This document shows, one piece after another, positions 19,402 through 30,800 of a DNA stretch of 64,000 nt (position 1 is its first letter; the number at the start of each line of letters is the position of its first letter). Below the pieces are notes generated by a model. It searched no databases and was not told the origin of the DNA. It saw only the letters and a list, made by a program, of their open reading frames with translations. The stretch comes from Carnegiea gigantea (Eukaryota > Streptophyta > Magnoliopsida > Caryophyllales > Cactaceae). The DNA is taken from positions 1-64,000 of the forward strand of contig JAKOGI010002450.1 in assembly GCA_029747015.1 (NCBI GenBank), written 5' to 3'. The translations under genes and the position numbers were made by a program.

Positions 19402-20744
19402 TGATGGAGGGTTGTAAGAAGAAGAAACCAACTCACAACTTGCCTCAAAGTGGAATCTAAAACAAGAAGAAGGAAAACAGCAAGGGAGAGGAGAAATCAA
19501 GAGTTTGGATAGTCAAGTGACCTTGCAAGGGATAATCCGAGGAGCCACCCTTGGAGAACACTTGGGCAATCTCTTTGTATCAACTAGTTACAGAATTTAA
19601 TCACCTTCTAGTTGAGAGAAAGAGGCCTAGAGACCCACTTGAGTTGCCAAGCTCAAGATATAACACTAGGAGTTTTTGTAGAGAGAGTTTGAGAACTCAC
19701 AAATTCATTCATTCAAAGTTGTTTGCAAAGTGAGGCTCAAGCTGGTTTTTAAGCTTGATGGCCGAACCCCCTCCCCTTCCAAGCAGCAAAATCAATAGCT
19801 AAGTACATTTGGGGAAGAGTTACACATCTAATCAACCAATGCTAGCTAAACACCTCACTACCTAGCTTAATCTACCTCATTAGGGGTTATAATGCCTCCC
19901 AAATGAGGTGTTAAGCTTACATGGATCCTTGAATGCAGCAAAATGACTCATTCAGCAAGTGGGGAGGCAAGGGGACAAGCAAAACCCAAGAAAATCAGAC
20001 CCTTGTACCGGTTTGGGAAGAACCGTGTAAAGGGGTGTTTCTCTTGTCCTTTCGGCTGGTTAATACCAACACAAGGGGGTGCTTTGGATGGGATTTGAAC
20101 CCACGATCTGATAAATATTTATGTCCCCTTTCATGCTGTAAAGTTTGACAAAAGTTGGAGTTGAGGAAGTACACCAATTAGGGCCTTATTTCGGACTGTG
20201 CTGGATTGCGCCCTGCAGTGCGCTGTCTCAGGTTTTGGCTTGGTTGACTGACCAAATGGACTCCAAATGCTTTGCAAAAGATCTTGTTGGAAAGCTAAGA
20301 TCTTAGCCGTTAAGGGGGTGGTGCGTGCAGGAAATTTCCCCCTCTATATTTTGCTCCGACAGCGACACAAAACCGGGCCAGAAACTGGACGAACTGGACA
20401 GTGCATCTTCTGCTGTGTACATGAGTTTTCTGACCAAGGCATGAACTTCTTTGGCCTCCTTGGGGGTTGAATGGGTGTGAGGGTTTGCTGAATGTGTGGA
20501 TGAAGCTTGGGCACGATGGTCCCCATCATCCTTTGAAATGGATGGTACTTGTGATCCCCATTTGGAAAACCCCTTCGGATAAGGCACTTTGAAGTTCAAA
20601 TAAAACTCCATAAAGTGTCTTTTGTCATGAAACTCAAATTGTGGGACCAAAGAAAAGCCTTGCCATGCTTGAATTTGTATGGAGCTTACGTCCCATGAAG
20701 TTGAGTTGAAAGAATGAAAATGAGGCCCTTGAAAATATACATCA
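19402..20744 (-). repeat. E5 5' LTR, 1343 bp
   Basis: It pairs with 17067-18408 with few differences and keeps TGATG/CATCA ends. The LTR-encoded frame (e.g. 20303-20650) is also open here. The T-arm-like motif recurs at 20090-20102. Confidence 0.92.
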
Positions 20745-21460
20745 CAGACAGCCCCCCCTTGTAACAGATATCAGATTTGAGTTAAAAACCTCTTTGAGAG
20801 CTTTGTGCTTTCATGCCTTAGTGCTACCAAATTCCAACTTGCTTATCCTTAATCTAGTCAATTAAGGTGGTGATCAAGTAGGTTTTAATCTTGAATTAAG
20901 TGGTGTTTCTGTATCTTAATCCAATGTTAAAGACTCTAAACTTAAGTTTGGTGGTGATATCTGTATCCAAACATTGAGTTTAGCCTATCCTATCCTGTTT
21001 CAACTACACAAATTCTAAGTGAAGTTATTAGCTTGAATGTTCAACTTGTTTTCTTTCACTTAGTGTATTCTTCATATCCCCTCATCTATCCACTCCATTT
21101 ACTTCCATTTATATCCATTTCCACGGTTCCTACCTCTCTAAAAGACTTGTATTCAAACCAAACTTCAAAAGCATTCAAACCGTGCAAAGCGGGAAATCCT
21201 AGTCTTTGTGGGCAGAAAAGTGGCACGGCCACCCCATACCACCAAGCACGACCGTGCTTCCCCATGTCGTGTTGCTTTCACTTGTTTGCTTCATGTTCTT
21301 GGTGAATCATAACTTGGTTTCATCCTTTCCTTGACAAACCCATCACAACCAGCATATCTCATCACATTTTCCTTTAATTTCTCATGATTGTAATCTCCCT
21401 TGGCTTATAAGCTTTCACTCTTAATTTGAGTTCTAGCCTAGACCCTCAGCAGGTACATCA
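20745..21460 (+). repeat. E4 3' LTR, right part
   Basis: It continues the LTR after E5 and ends GGTACATCA. The hairpin here is GGCACGG with CCATACC (imperfect), then GCACG-AC-CGTGC (21246-21257). The U5 repeats around 20900-20970 match 14518-14587. Confidence 0.9.
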
Positions 21461-23713
21461 ACCTCATTCATAAGTCTCATGAAGGTGCTTGGTGCATTAG
21501 TCAAGCCAAATGGCATAACTAACCACTCATAGAGGCCCCCTTTGGTCTTGAAAGCCGTCTTCCACTCATCCCCTTCAAAGATGCGAATTTGATAATAGCC
21601 ACTTCTAAGGTCGATTTTGGAGAAGATAGTGGCCCCATGAAGCTCATCAAGTAAGTCTTCCAACCTTGGAATGGGGTACCGGTACTTGATGGTGATCTTG
21701 TTGATAGCTCTACTATCAACACACATTCTCATACTCCCATCTTTCTTGGGCACAAGCAAGGCCGGGACGGCACACGGGCTCAAACTCTCACGGATTAACC
21801 CCTTGGATAGGAGGTCATCCACTTGTCTTTGAACCTCTTGAGTTTCTTGAGGGTTCATGCGGTATGCCGGCTTGTTTGGGAGTGTGGCACCGGGAATAAG
21901 ATCAATCTTGTGTTGGATCAATCTTTTAGGGGGTAGGCCATGGGGTATTTCATGTGGGAAGACGTGGGAAAAGGTTTTCATGAGGGGTGTGAGTAAAGGA
22001 TGGGAAAACTCCTTTACCCTGGCCGGTTCTTGGCCTAAGAGAATCCACTCTTTGAAGTCTTCAAATTCATGTAGTTGGGAGTGGAGTAAGGTGGTGAGAA
22101 AGACATCCAACTTGGGATTGTCTTGGGGGTTCTTTTGTGGGCTTGGTTTGAGGGGAGTGAGGGTGATTTTCTGGTGGTCTTTGGTGAAGGTGTAAGTGTT
22201 CAAGCGGCCATCATGCATAACCCTTCTATCAAATAACCATGGTCGGCCCAAGAGGACATGGCACGCATCCATGGGCACAATGTCACACCAAAGTTCATCC
22301 TTATAGGTTTCTTCCAATGGAAAAGGAAAGTAAACACCGAGAGGTGATTTGCAAACCCTTACCTTGGTTGAGCCATTGGATTGTGTAAGGATTAGGATGA
22401 GGTGTGACCGGGAGCTTGAGTTTGTCCACCATGGTCTTGGAAGCCACATTAGCACAACTTCCTCCGTCAATAATGAGGGAGCATACCTTTCCACTCACGG
22501 TGCACCGAGTGTGGAAAATGCTTTCCCTTTGCTCCATGTCTTCATGGGAAGCTAGCCCACTCAAGGCCCTTCTAATCACCAAGAGCTCTCCTTCATCCGG
22601 ACCCTCTTCAACCTCCTCTATGATTTCATTCAAGTACACCCCTTTCTCTTCTTCCTCCTTTTCTTCCTCCTCTTCTAGCTCCTCTAAGGAAGCTTGATAT
22701 TCAGCTAGAGAGACCATTCTTTTGTTGGGACACTCAGAAGCATAGTGTCCAAGGCCTTGGCAACGAAAACACCGGACTTTGCTAGATGGCTTTGGGGGCG
22801 GTTGTTTGGAGGGAGTTTGTGGAGTGGTGTTTTGTGGGGGTTTCGGGTTTGGAGAGGGGAAGGATTTTTGAGGAGTGTGTGGAGGCTTTTGGAAACCATC
22901 AGGCCGTGGGGTAGGCTTGGGGATGGGATTCTTGCCTTTGAGTTTCTTTTGCATTTCAACTTTGTGGGCTAGAGCACTTAGCTCATCAAGAGAGGTGTAA
23001 GGATGTAACTCAACAACATGAGCAATTTGCTCATCAAGACCACTCAAGTATCGAATCAAGGTTTGGGAGTCATCCTTCTTCAAATCACATTTCAAGAGAA
23101 GTTGTTCAAAGTCCCTAGTGTATTCTTCTACACTTTTGGAACCTTGTTTGAGGTGGTGGAGTTTAAGGAAGTTGTCTTGGAGGTAATGTGGGGGTAAGAA
23201 TTTGGCCTTTAGCTTGGACTTCATTTTCTCCCAAGTCTTAATCTTACTTTTCCCCATCCTTACTCTCTTGGACACAACATTAGACCACCAAATAGAGGCA
23301 TATTTACGAAGTTTCAAAGCCACTAGTTTTACCTTCTTGCCTTCCGGAATGTCCTTGTACTCGAAGACTCGTTCCACCGTTTGTAACCAATCAAGGAAGA
23401 TATCCAGATCGAGTTGACCTTCATACTCTGGGATGTCAACTTTAAAATCACCATAGCTTCGTTCGTTATGCCTTTAGTGTCGGCGTGGCCGTCTACCTTG
23501 CTCTTCCTCACTAGAATCACCAAATGGGTTGCTTCCCTCAGAATCATCCGAGTCCCTATGCTTGCTTGAGCTTCGAGAACTCCATTGGTTCCGCCTCTTT
23601 TCTTCCATGAGTTGGCCAAATTGCCGTTGAAGGTACTTGAGTTGTGCCTCAAGTTCAGCTTTCTCCCTAAGGGCTTGTTCAGCCACCTGAGTAGGGGTAA
23701 GGCTAGTGGACAT
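21461..23713 (-). pseudogene. E6 Gag-protease-RT, truncated by E4
   Basis: ATG at 23713 (MSTSLTPTQVAEQAL). TAA at 23474-23476 interrupts after RRPRRH. The Gag core (DWLQTVERVFEYKD, YASIWWSNVV, FLPPHYLQDN) and CCHC (CFRCQGLGHYASEC) follow, then protease [13 protein letters not shown] one-base insertion near 22305 (SIGRNL versus SIGK.YKDE) shifts the frame. RT then reads [50 protein letters not shown] and stops at the E4 junction before the YFDD motif. The most similar in-window relative is E8. Confidence 0.85.
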
Positions 23714-23780
23714 GGTGATTTTGCGGTGGGAACTTGGTGTTTTGGGTTGAAAAAAGGGAGGCACGGTCGGGTGGTTTTGA

Positions 23781-24993
23781 GATAATCCCACTTGGGAGCC
23801 ACGCAAGCCTTAGTCTTGGGCTATTCTTTTACCCAATCTAGGATATAGAAGATTCACCACCTAGGAGAGCAAAAAGAACCTAGAGCACCACTTAAGGTAG
23901 CCAACCTTAAGATATAGAACTAGGATTTCAAGCAAGCACACTTGAGAACACTCAAAGGCTTAGTATTACTTTGAAATTGGAGTACAAGCTGATGATCCCT
24001 TAACCCACATGCCTAGCCCCTTTTATAGTAGAGAACAACACAAATGAAAGGGCATAAGTTACAAGAACTAAACATAGGGCACACCAAAGGACACATTAAT
24101 GTGTCGGTTACAAATAATCATGGGGAAGGGGAAAAGATGGGTTCCTTGAGATGCCACAACTCCTTGGCTGCATAAATTACATTAACCCCCTGGCATAAGA
24201 AGGGGCTCACGTCCAAATGCAGCTGAAAAGGTTCATGAACCGAATGGGAACACCAAACATCCTCCTTCTTTAATGCACTCACACCCTTGCAGCAGCTCTG
24301 ACTTTGGACGACCATATCGCGCGATTTACTGGGCCAAATTGCGTGATTGTGGGCTTGTTGGAAAGCCCTAGATGTGTAGTGTCCAGGAAGCACAAGTTTG
24401 CCCAATTTGAACCAGCCGTTTGAAAGTTATGGCCCAAACAATGAAGACTGCTCAGACTGGCCTGCGCCTGGACATTGGGCCTTTGAGGTCTCTTGTTGCC
24501 CAACCAAATGAGATCCAATTTAAGCATGGTTGGACTTATTAGAAAGCTAACATCTTAGGCTAAAATATTATGTGGGCCCTCAAGCCGTGGGTCCACCAAA
24601 TCTTGCACAAAACAAGTAACAAAGACCGGGTTATGATTGAATGAATCCGGCGCCAACTCGTCGGGCATTGCCATGATTGTTCTGCAAAGTTTAGCCACTT
24701 CCTTGGCCCCCCTTGAGCTTAGTAGGGCCTTCCTTGAGCTGAGAAAGGAGCGTAGGAGAGTGGGCTTGATGGTCTCCATCATTGAAATGCGAGGTACTCT
24801 TGATCCCCATTTGGAAAACCCGTTTGAAAAAGGCACTTTGAAGTTCAAATAGAACTCCATAAAGTGTCTTTTGTTATGAAATTCAAATATTGGAACCAAA
24901 GAGGAGCCTTGCCATGCATGAACTTGTTTGAAACTTACCTCCCTTGAAGTTGAGTTTAAAGAATGAAAATGATCCCCTTGAAAATATACATCA
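23781..24993 (-). repeat. E6 5' LTR, 3' end deleted
   Basis: It starts (minus) TGATGTATATTTTC and resembles the E5 LTR head. The E2-type start TGATGGAGACCATC lies 212 bp inside (24768-24781). The LTR end, PBS and most of the leader are lost: the leader hairpin GGCACGG (23760-23766) is followed within about 15 bp by LTR body sequence. A TATA-like TATAAAA (minus) is at 24021-24027. The frame about 24555-24990 encodes the head/tail domain. Confidence 0.82.
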
Positions 24994-25209
24994 CTAAGCT
25001 TCAATCATAGGCTGCAACCTCGGGAAGAATGGCCAATAGGAAGCAAGCAGCAAACAAACATGTCTCTTGCATCCCATTGGATACCCGAAAAGGGAACTCT
25101 ACTTTACGGCTGGCCACTTACATTTCAGCTAGATCTCTGGTTGTTTAAGCTTAGGTTTGAGCTAATTACAATGTAATAAACATTAGTCTTGCTTTCCTTA
25201 ATGCTTTGG
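24994..25209 (+). repeat. E10 first LTR, fragment 1
   Basis: It matches 48134-48350 and the right edge of the window (63974 on). It is bounded by E6 and S1. Everything left of it in this LTR is off-window. Confidence 0.85.
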
Positions 25210-26390
25210 TGATGTATATGTGGGAGGGTAAGTGAACCAAATCAAACTCAAATAAACCCAAATAAGAATTGAACCAAAGTAAAGAGAAAATGGAAGGTTG
25301 ATTGAGATGGAATGAAAATAATAACAAAAAAGAACAAAGGATAAACAAGACCTTGCACTTGAGATAATCCTTCGCGGAGCCACTCAAGGACTTGATCTTG
25401 GGCAAATCCTCTCGTCTTCACCAAGGAATCACTCCAATTGGAAAAGAAAAGAGAACCTAGAACACCACTTGAACTTGCCAAAATTCAAGATATAGAACTA
25501 GGGATTTGGAATACTTTTGAGAATCACACTCAAAGGTAATTGTATTTCACTTGGGAAAGCTTACAACTCTGAATTCAAATGCAACTACATAATCCACCTA
25601 TTTATAGGCTAAACAAAGACAACCAAAAGACTTAAAAACTCCTAGCAATTAAAACTAGAAAATTGAAAAGGCTTGGAAAATGGAAAAGACTCAACATAAA
25701 GGGGTGGGGGAGGTTACAAAGAATATTCTAGGCTTCCAATCAGCTGAATACATCCATCTAGAACACTCCAAGTCGTGCATGATGTCATCCACATGATGTC
25801 ATGTAACCAAAGTCTCTTCATTTGCCCAGCATTTAATCCTTGCAGCAGCCTCCACTTCAACTGAGCATAACTCTCAGCACACACGTCCAAATCAGGTGAT
25901 TCTGAGCTTGTTGGAAAGCCCTGGAAATCTATTTTTCAGAATGGGCTCATTTGCTCAATTTGGATAAGTAGCTCAAACGTTATGGTCCGAAAATTACACC
26001 TATATTAGAACTAGACTGGAGCAGGACATGTCTTCTTTGAGTAATATTTAGCCCAACCAAACGACGTCCAAATTAAACATAATTGGGCTTGTTTGAAAGC
26101 TGAGATCTTAAACTTCAAAACCATGTGAAGCCTCAAGTTGTGGGTCCACTTGAGCTAGTCTGAACAAAAAAATTACCTTCCGACGGGATGAATCGGGCAC
26201 CAATTCTTCCGGAAGGAATATGAGTCTTATCCAGATTTTCGCCACTTGCTTGACTTCTTCACGGTGTCTAAAGTCCTTGAACTCACATAATAAGAGAAAA
26301 TATGAGAGTTCCCATGCACGCTCTTGTTTGACACTTTTCTTCTTGGAAGTTGACCTTAAATAGAAATGATGCATATGGGAATGTGCATCA
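25210..26390 (-). repeat. S1: solo LTR (B' subfamily), TSD TTTGG
   Basis: A 1181-bp LTR with ends TGATG...CATCA, flanked by TTTGG at 25205-25209 and 26391-26395. The undisturbed site is visible in the related LTR at 48345 (TTGGATGTATTTAG). No internal region remains, so it arose by LTR-LTR recombination. It includes the LTR-encoded frame 26108-26374 (MHHFYLRSTSKKKS, EFKDFRHREE, LPEELVPDSS). TATAAATA (minus) is at 25599-25606. Confidence 0.92.
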
Positions 26391-26772
26391 TTTGGATATA
26401 TTTAGATTAACTTTAAACTTCTTTTGCACACGGTTAATCCTAACTGTATGTATTAGCTTACTTAAGACCTTTCCTTCCTAGTAAGGAAGGCTCTAGGTGT
26501 ATGCTTTCCTGCTTGCTAGCTTGCTAGACTTGTATTAAAGCAAACACACGGCCCCCCGTGTAAGAGATATCAGATTATGAATCAAAACCCAAGTTGAGAG
26601 CATTTGTGCCTTCGTGCTTTTGCACACTCAAATACTAAACTTGCTTAGCGTTAACTAGGCCGGTTAAGGTGGTGTTCAAGTACAGTCTTAAACTTTTTTA
26701 AGTAGTGTTTCTGTATCTTAATCAAGTTTAAGGGCCCTAAACCTTCATTTGGTGGTGTTTCTGTATCCAAAC
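26391..26772 (+). repeat. E10 first LTR, fragment 2
   Basis: It lies between S1 and E7 and matches 48351-48640. It holds GTGTTTCTGTATC repeats at 26705-26717 and 26751-26768. Confidence 0.88.
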
Positions 26773-27896
26773 TGATGTATCCTCAAGGGAAAGCCAAGAG
26801 GATGGGGAAGATGGGAGGAAAGTGCAAGAAGTTCAAGGCAACTTTGAATCCTCAAACTCTCCTTAGACTTGGATAAGTAACCGGAACTAGCACCAACCTT
26901 GGATACAGAAACACCACCAAGGAAAGATGTTAGGGCCCTTAACCACCCCTTGGATACAGAAACACCACCAAGAAGGAGTTAAGACTCTTGCTAGATCACC
27001 ACTCAACCCAGCCAAAGGAAGAGATAAGCTAGAAGAGAGTTTGAGAGTTCAAAGGAGCAATGCTCAACTTCATTCACTATGTTTGCATGAGAGTGGCTGG
27101 CCAAAGGGCCTTGGGGGGGAATTTAATACAATCTTCAAGGTACAAACATAGGCCTTAGGTTTCACTACAAGCTAAACTAGGCAAAAATACAAAGATCAAA
27201 TCAAAGCAAAAAAGGTTAGATGCATCCTCCACTTGACATCGCTTCTATGCTAATCTTGAGGATGATGTGTTGACCTTGGGGTGATTGTAAGCTTCCTTGG
27301 CAGCTTGGCACTCCTCATGATGATTCTTGCAAGTGGCTAAGCATGGAAAAGAGCAAAAACACCTCATTCCTCTCTCTCTTGTACTGGCTGGGCATGGGCT
27401 GGATAAAAGGGTGTTTTGTGCAATGTTTTGGTGGTTAATAGCTCCACATGTGTGTAATTTGGCTGAGTTTTTTTATGGCCATTTGATAATATTTTTAAAG
27501 TACTTTCAAGCCATAAAAGTTTCAAACCAAATAGAGGAGAAATGGTCCACCAAAACAGCCCTTGATTTCGGACAGTCCAGTTTCTGGCTAGGATGTAGTG
27601 TCTGACTTGGCATGAGGTTTTGAGGTACCAAATGATCTCCAAATGACTTGCAAGAGGTCTTGATGGAAAGAGCACATCTTGAACTTAAACTTAGGCTTCC
27701 TGCAACCCCATTTCAGCCTTGGGAAGGTTAGCAAATCAGGTGCACAAAACCGGGTTTGTGCACGCCTAAAATTCCAGTTTTGACAAAAAAGTTCCCTTGT
27801 GTTCCTAGGCTGATTCTTTGCATTTTGGACGTGGAACTTGGACTCTTTGGGCTTCCTTGCTGGCCATGGATCATGCTAGGGGATGGACCTCCATCA
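26773..27896 (-). repeat. E7 3' LTR, 1124 bp
   Basis: It begins (minus) TGATGGAGGTCC next to the purine tract AACAAGGGGAGGA at 27897-27909. The first 169 bp carry the end of the pol frame. Near the outer end are two to three copies of GGTGGTGTTTCTGTATCC (minus; plus 26902-26970). Confidence 0.93.
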
Positions 27897-30800
27897 TCCT
27901 CCCCTTGTTGAAGAGAATTTGCCCTCAAATTGATAAGATTTTCATCCTCCTCATAGGGGCTAAGGTCGGCTACATTGAAGGTGGCCGAAACTCCATATTC
28001 ACCGGGTAAATTGATCTTGTAAGCATTGTCGTTGATGCGCTCTAACACTTCAAAGGGGCCATCGGCTCTTGGCATCAACTTGCTCTTCCTTTTAGAAGGA
28101 AACCGTTCCTTCCTCAAGTGAACCCATACTAAATCACCGGGGTGGAACACCATCTTCTTCCTATGCTTATTGGCATGATCCTTGTAGGATGCATTGGCCT
28201 TCTCTATCTTGGACCTCACAGTCTCATGGAGCTTTTGAATCTCTTCAACTCGCTTGCTAGCCTCCATGTGAGGCTTCTCATGCATCTCCCTTGGAACAAG
28301 ATCAAGGGGACTCAAAGGATCCAACCCATAAACTACCTTGAATGGGGACATACCCGTGGTCTTGCTAGGTGTTTTGTTGAAAGCGAACTCGGCATGAGGC
28401 AAGGCTAAGTCCCAAGCTTTGAGGTTGGACTTCACTAGCACTCTTAGAAGGGTTCCCAAAGTTCGGTTGGTGACTTCGGTTTGCCCATCCGTTTGAGGGT
28501 GGCATGAAGTGCTATACTTGAGCTTGGTTCCCATCTTCTTCCAAAGTGTCACCCAAAAATGGCTAAGGAATTTGGTATCCTATCCGAAACAATGGATCTA
28601 GGGATGCCATGCAACCTCATTACTTCCTTGAAATATAATTCGGTAATGTGGGTGGCATCATTGGTCTTGGTACAAGGTATGAAATGGGCCATCTTAGAAA
28701 AACGATCAACAACCACGAAAATGGAATCCTTACCCCGTTGTGTTTTTGGGAGGCCAAGAACAAAGTCCATGCTTACATCTTCCCAAGGATGGTTGGGAGT
28801 AGGTAAGGGAGTGTATAAGCTGTGGGGTAGGAGGTGGCTCTTGGCAACTTGGCAAGTTACACATCTCTTCAACACATCTTGCACATCTTTGCTCATACTC
28901 GGCCAATAGTAATGTTCCCTTAGCATCATAAGGGTCTTGTTCTCTCCAAAGTGACCGGCAAGAGATCCTCCATGGACCTCACGTATGAGTAGCTCCCTTG
29001 TGCCACACTTAGGCACACACAATCTTGAACCCTTGAACAAAAACCCATCTTGGACAAGGAAGTCTCCTTTGGGATGCCGTAGACACTCCTTGTAGAGCTC
29101 TCCCAAATCTTCATCTTTCTCATAGAGGGACTTCAAATGCTCAAAGCCAAGAATGCAAGCATCAAGTTGGAATAGCAATAAGTGCCTCCTTGACAAGGCA
29201 TCGGCTCCTTGGTTGAGCTTTCCGGACTTATGCTTGATGGTGAAGTTGAAAGATTGGAGGAACTCCACCCACTTGGCATGCCGTGAGTTAAGTTTATGTT
29301 GCCCTTGAATGTATTTCAAGGCTTCATGATCGGAGTGCAAGATAAACTCACTAGCTACCAAGTAATGATTCCAATGCTCAAGGCACCTCACTATTACATA
29401 GAACTCCTTATCATAAGTGGAGTATTTTCTCCTTGAGTCACAAAGCTTCTCACTAAAGAAGGCTAAGGGCCGCCCCTCTTGAGTGAGTACTCCTCCAATA
29501 CCAACTCCGGATGCATCACACTCTACCTCAAACACTTTATCAAAACATGGCAAGGCAAGAACCGGTGCTTGGGTGAGCTTGGACTTGATGGATTCAAAGG
29601 CTTCTTGGGCTTTGGGAGTCCACTTGAACGTTGCGCCTTTGATAACCTCGGTCATTGGGGCCATAATGATGCTAAAGTTCCTTATGAACCGCCTATAAAA
29701 GGAGGCAAGCCCATGGAAACTTCGCACATCATGAATGCTTGTTGGGGTTGGCCATGACCGGATTGCTTCCACTTTGCTTTCATCAACCTTGATACCTTCA
29801 CTTGTAACAATGTAACCAAGGAAGGTCACCTCATGAGTGAAAAAGGTGCACTTCTTGAGGTTACCATAGAGCTTTTCTTCTTCTAGGACCTTCATGACGT
29901 GGGTGAGATGTTGAAGGTGCTCTTCTTCATTCTTGCTATAGATGAGGATGTCATCAAAATACACCACAACAAATTTGCCAATAAAGGGCCGGAACACTTG
30001 GTTTATGAGCCGCATGAAGGTACTTGGAGCATTTGACAAACCGAATGGCATGACTAGCCACTCATACAAGCCTCCTTTGGTCTTGAAGGCCGTCTTCCAC
30101 TCATCTCCCTCTCTAATGCGGATTTGATAGTAGCTACTTCTCCAGTCCACTTTAGAGAACACACTGGAACCATATAACTCATCAAGCATGTCTTCAAGGC
30201 GGGGAATTGGATATCTATACTTGATGGTTATTTTGTTGATTGCCCTACTATCAACACACATGCGCATGCTCCCATCTTTCTTTGGAATAAGGAGGGCCGG
30301 AATCGCACAAGGGCTCAAGCTCTCTCTAATCAACCCCTTATCCATAAGTTCATCAACTTGCCTTTGGATTTCCATGGTTTCCTTGGGGTTGGCTCGGTAC
30401 GCCGGTTTATTTGGGAGGATGGAGCCGGGTATGAGATCTATGTGGTGTTGGATGGTTCTTTGTGGAGGTAAGCCGGGAGGTATTTCTTCGGGAAAGACAT
30501 GGCTAAAGTGTTCAAGGAGGGAAAGGGCTAGGGGGTGTGCTGGGGTGGTGGTTTCGGACTCTTCAAGGGCGGCTAGGATCCACTCCCTAAAGGCTTTGAA
30601 TTCATGGTGAGAAGCCTTAAGGAGAGGCTCACTCACGGTTAGAAGCATATCCGAACGGTCATGGGTTGGTTAGGGCTTGCTTTTGTGGAGTCGAAAAGGG
30701 CTTAATGGGGCAAGGGTGATCTTTCTCTCATCCTTGTGGAAAGTGTAGGTGTTCAAGTAGCCATCATGCATGACTTTCCGGTCAAATAACCATGGTCTTC

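Larger units (their letters stand above)
17067..20744 (-). mobile_element. E5: non-autonomous element with intact gag-tail ORF, nested in E4 3' LTR
   Basis: It reads right to left: 5' LTR 19402-20744, PBS, leader hairpins, ATG at 19067, purine tract (AGAGAGAGGG on the minus strand, just right of 18408), 3' LTR 17067-18408. The internal region is only 993 bp and has no protease or pol. Flanks CACAC (17062-17066) and CAGAC (20745-20749) are a one-mismatch TSD. The outer LTR end has decayed from TG to TT. Leader and PBS sequence match E8, a likely helper family. Confidence 0.9.
14035..21460 (+). mobile_element. E4: short non-autonomous element inserted in E6 RT
   Basis: 5' LTR remainder (14035-15079), PBS, a single 234-codon frame, the tract AACAAGGGGAGGA, then a 3' LTR split by E5 (15927-17066 and 20745-21460). 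The element is inserted in the RT gene of E6, which resumes at 21461; the right TSD copy would be ACCTC. The left part of its 5' LTR lies beyond E2/E3, off-window. Confidence 0.88.
21461..24993 (-). mobile_element. E6: CRM-like element, 5' half, in E10 first LTR
   Basis: A minus-strand gag-protease-RT fragment and a 5' LTR (right). The remainder of pol and the 3' LTR lie beyond E4, off-window. The right flank CTAAG (24994-24998) fits the uninterrupted target CCCTAAGCTTC seen at 63974, supporting insertion into the E10 LTR. PBS and LTR end are deleted. Confidence 0.85.

Noticed and set aside
24118..24527. Host gene exons in the E6 LTR and in other long non-coding stretches
   Set aside because: Each such stretch pairs with another LTR copy or related LTR in the window; the ORFs are short and not conserved apart from the LTR-start frames.
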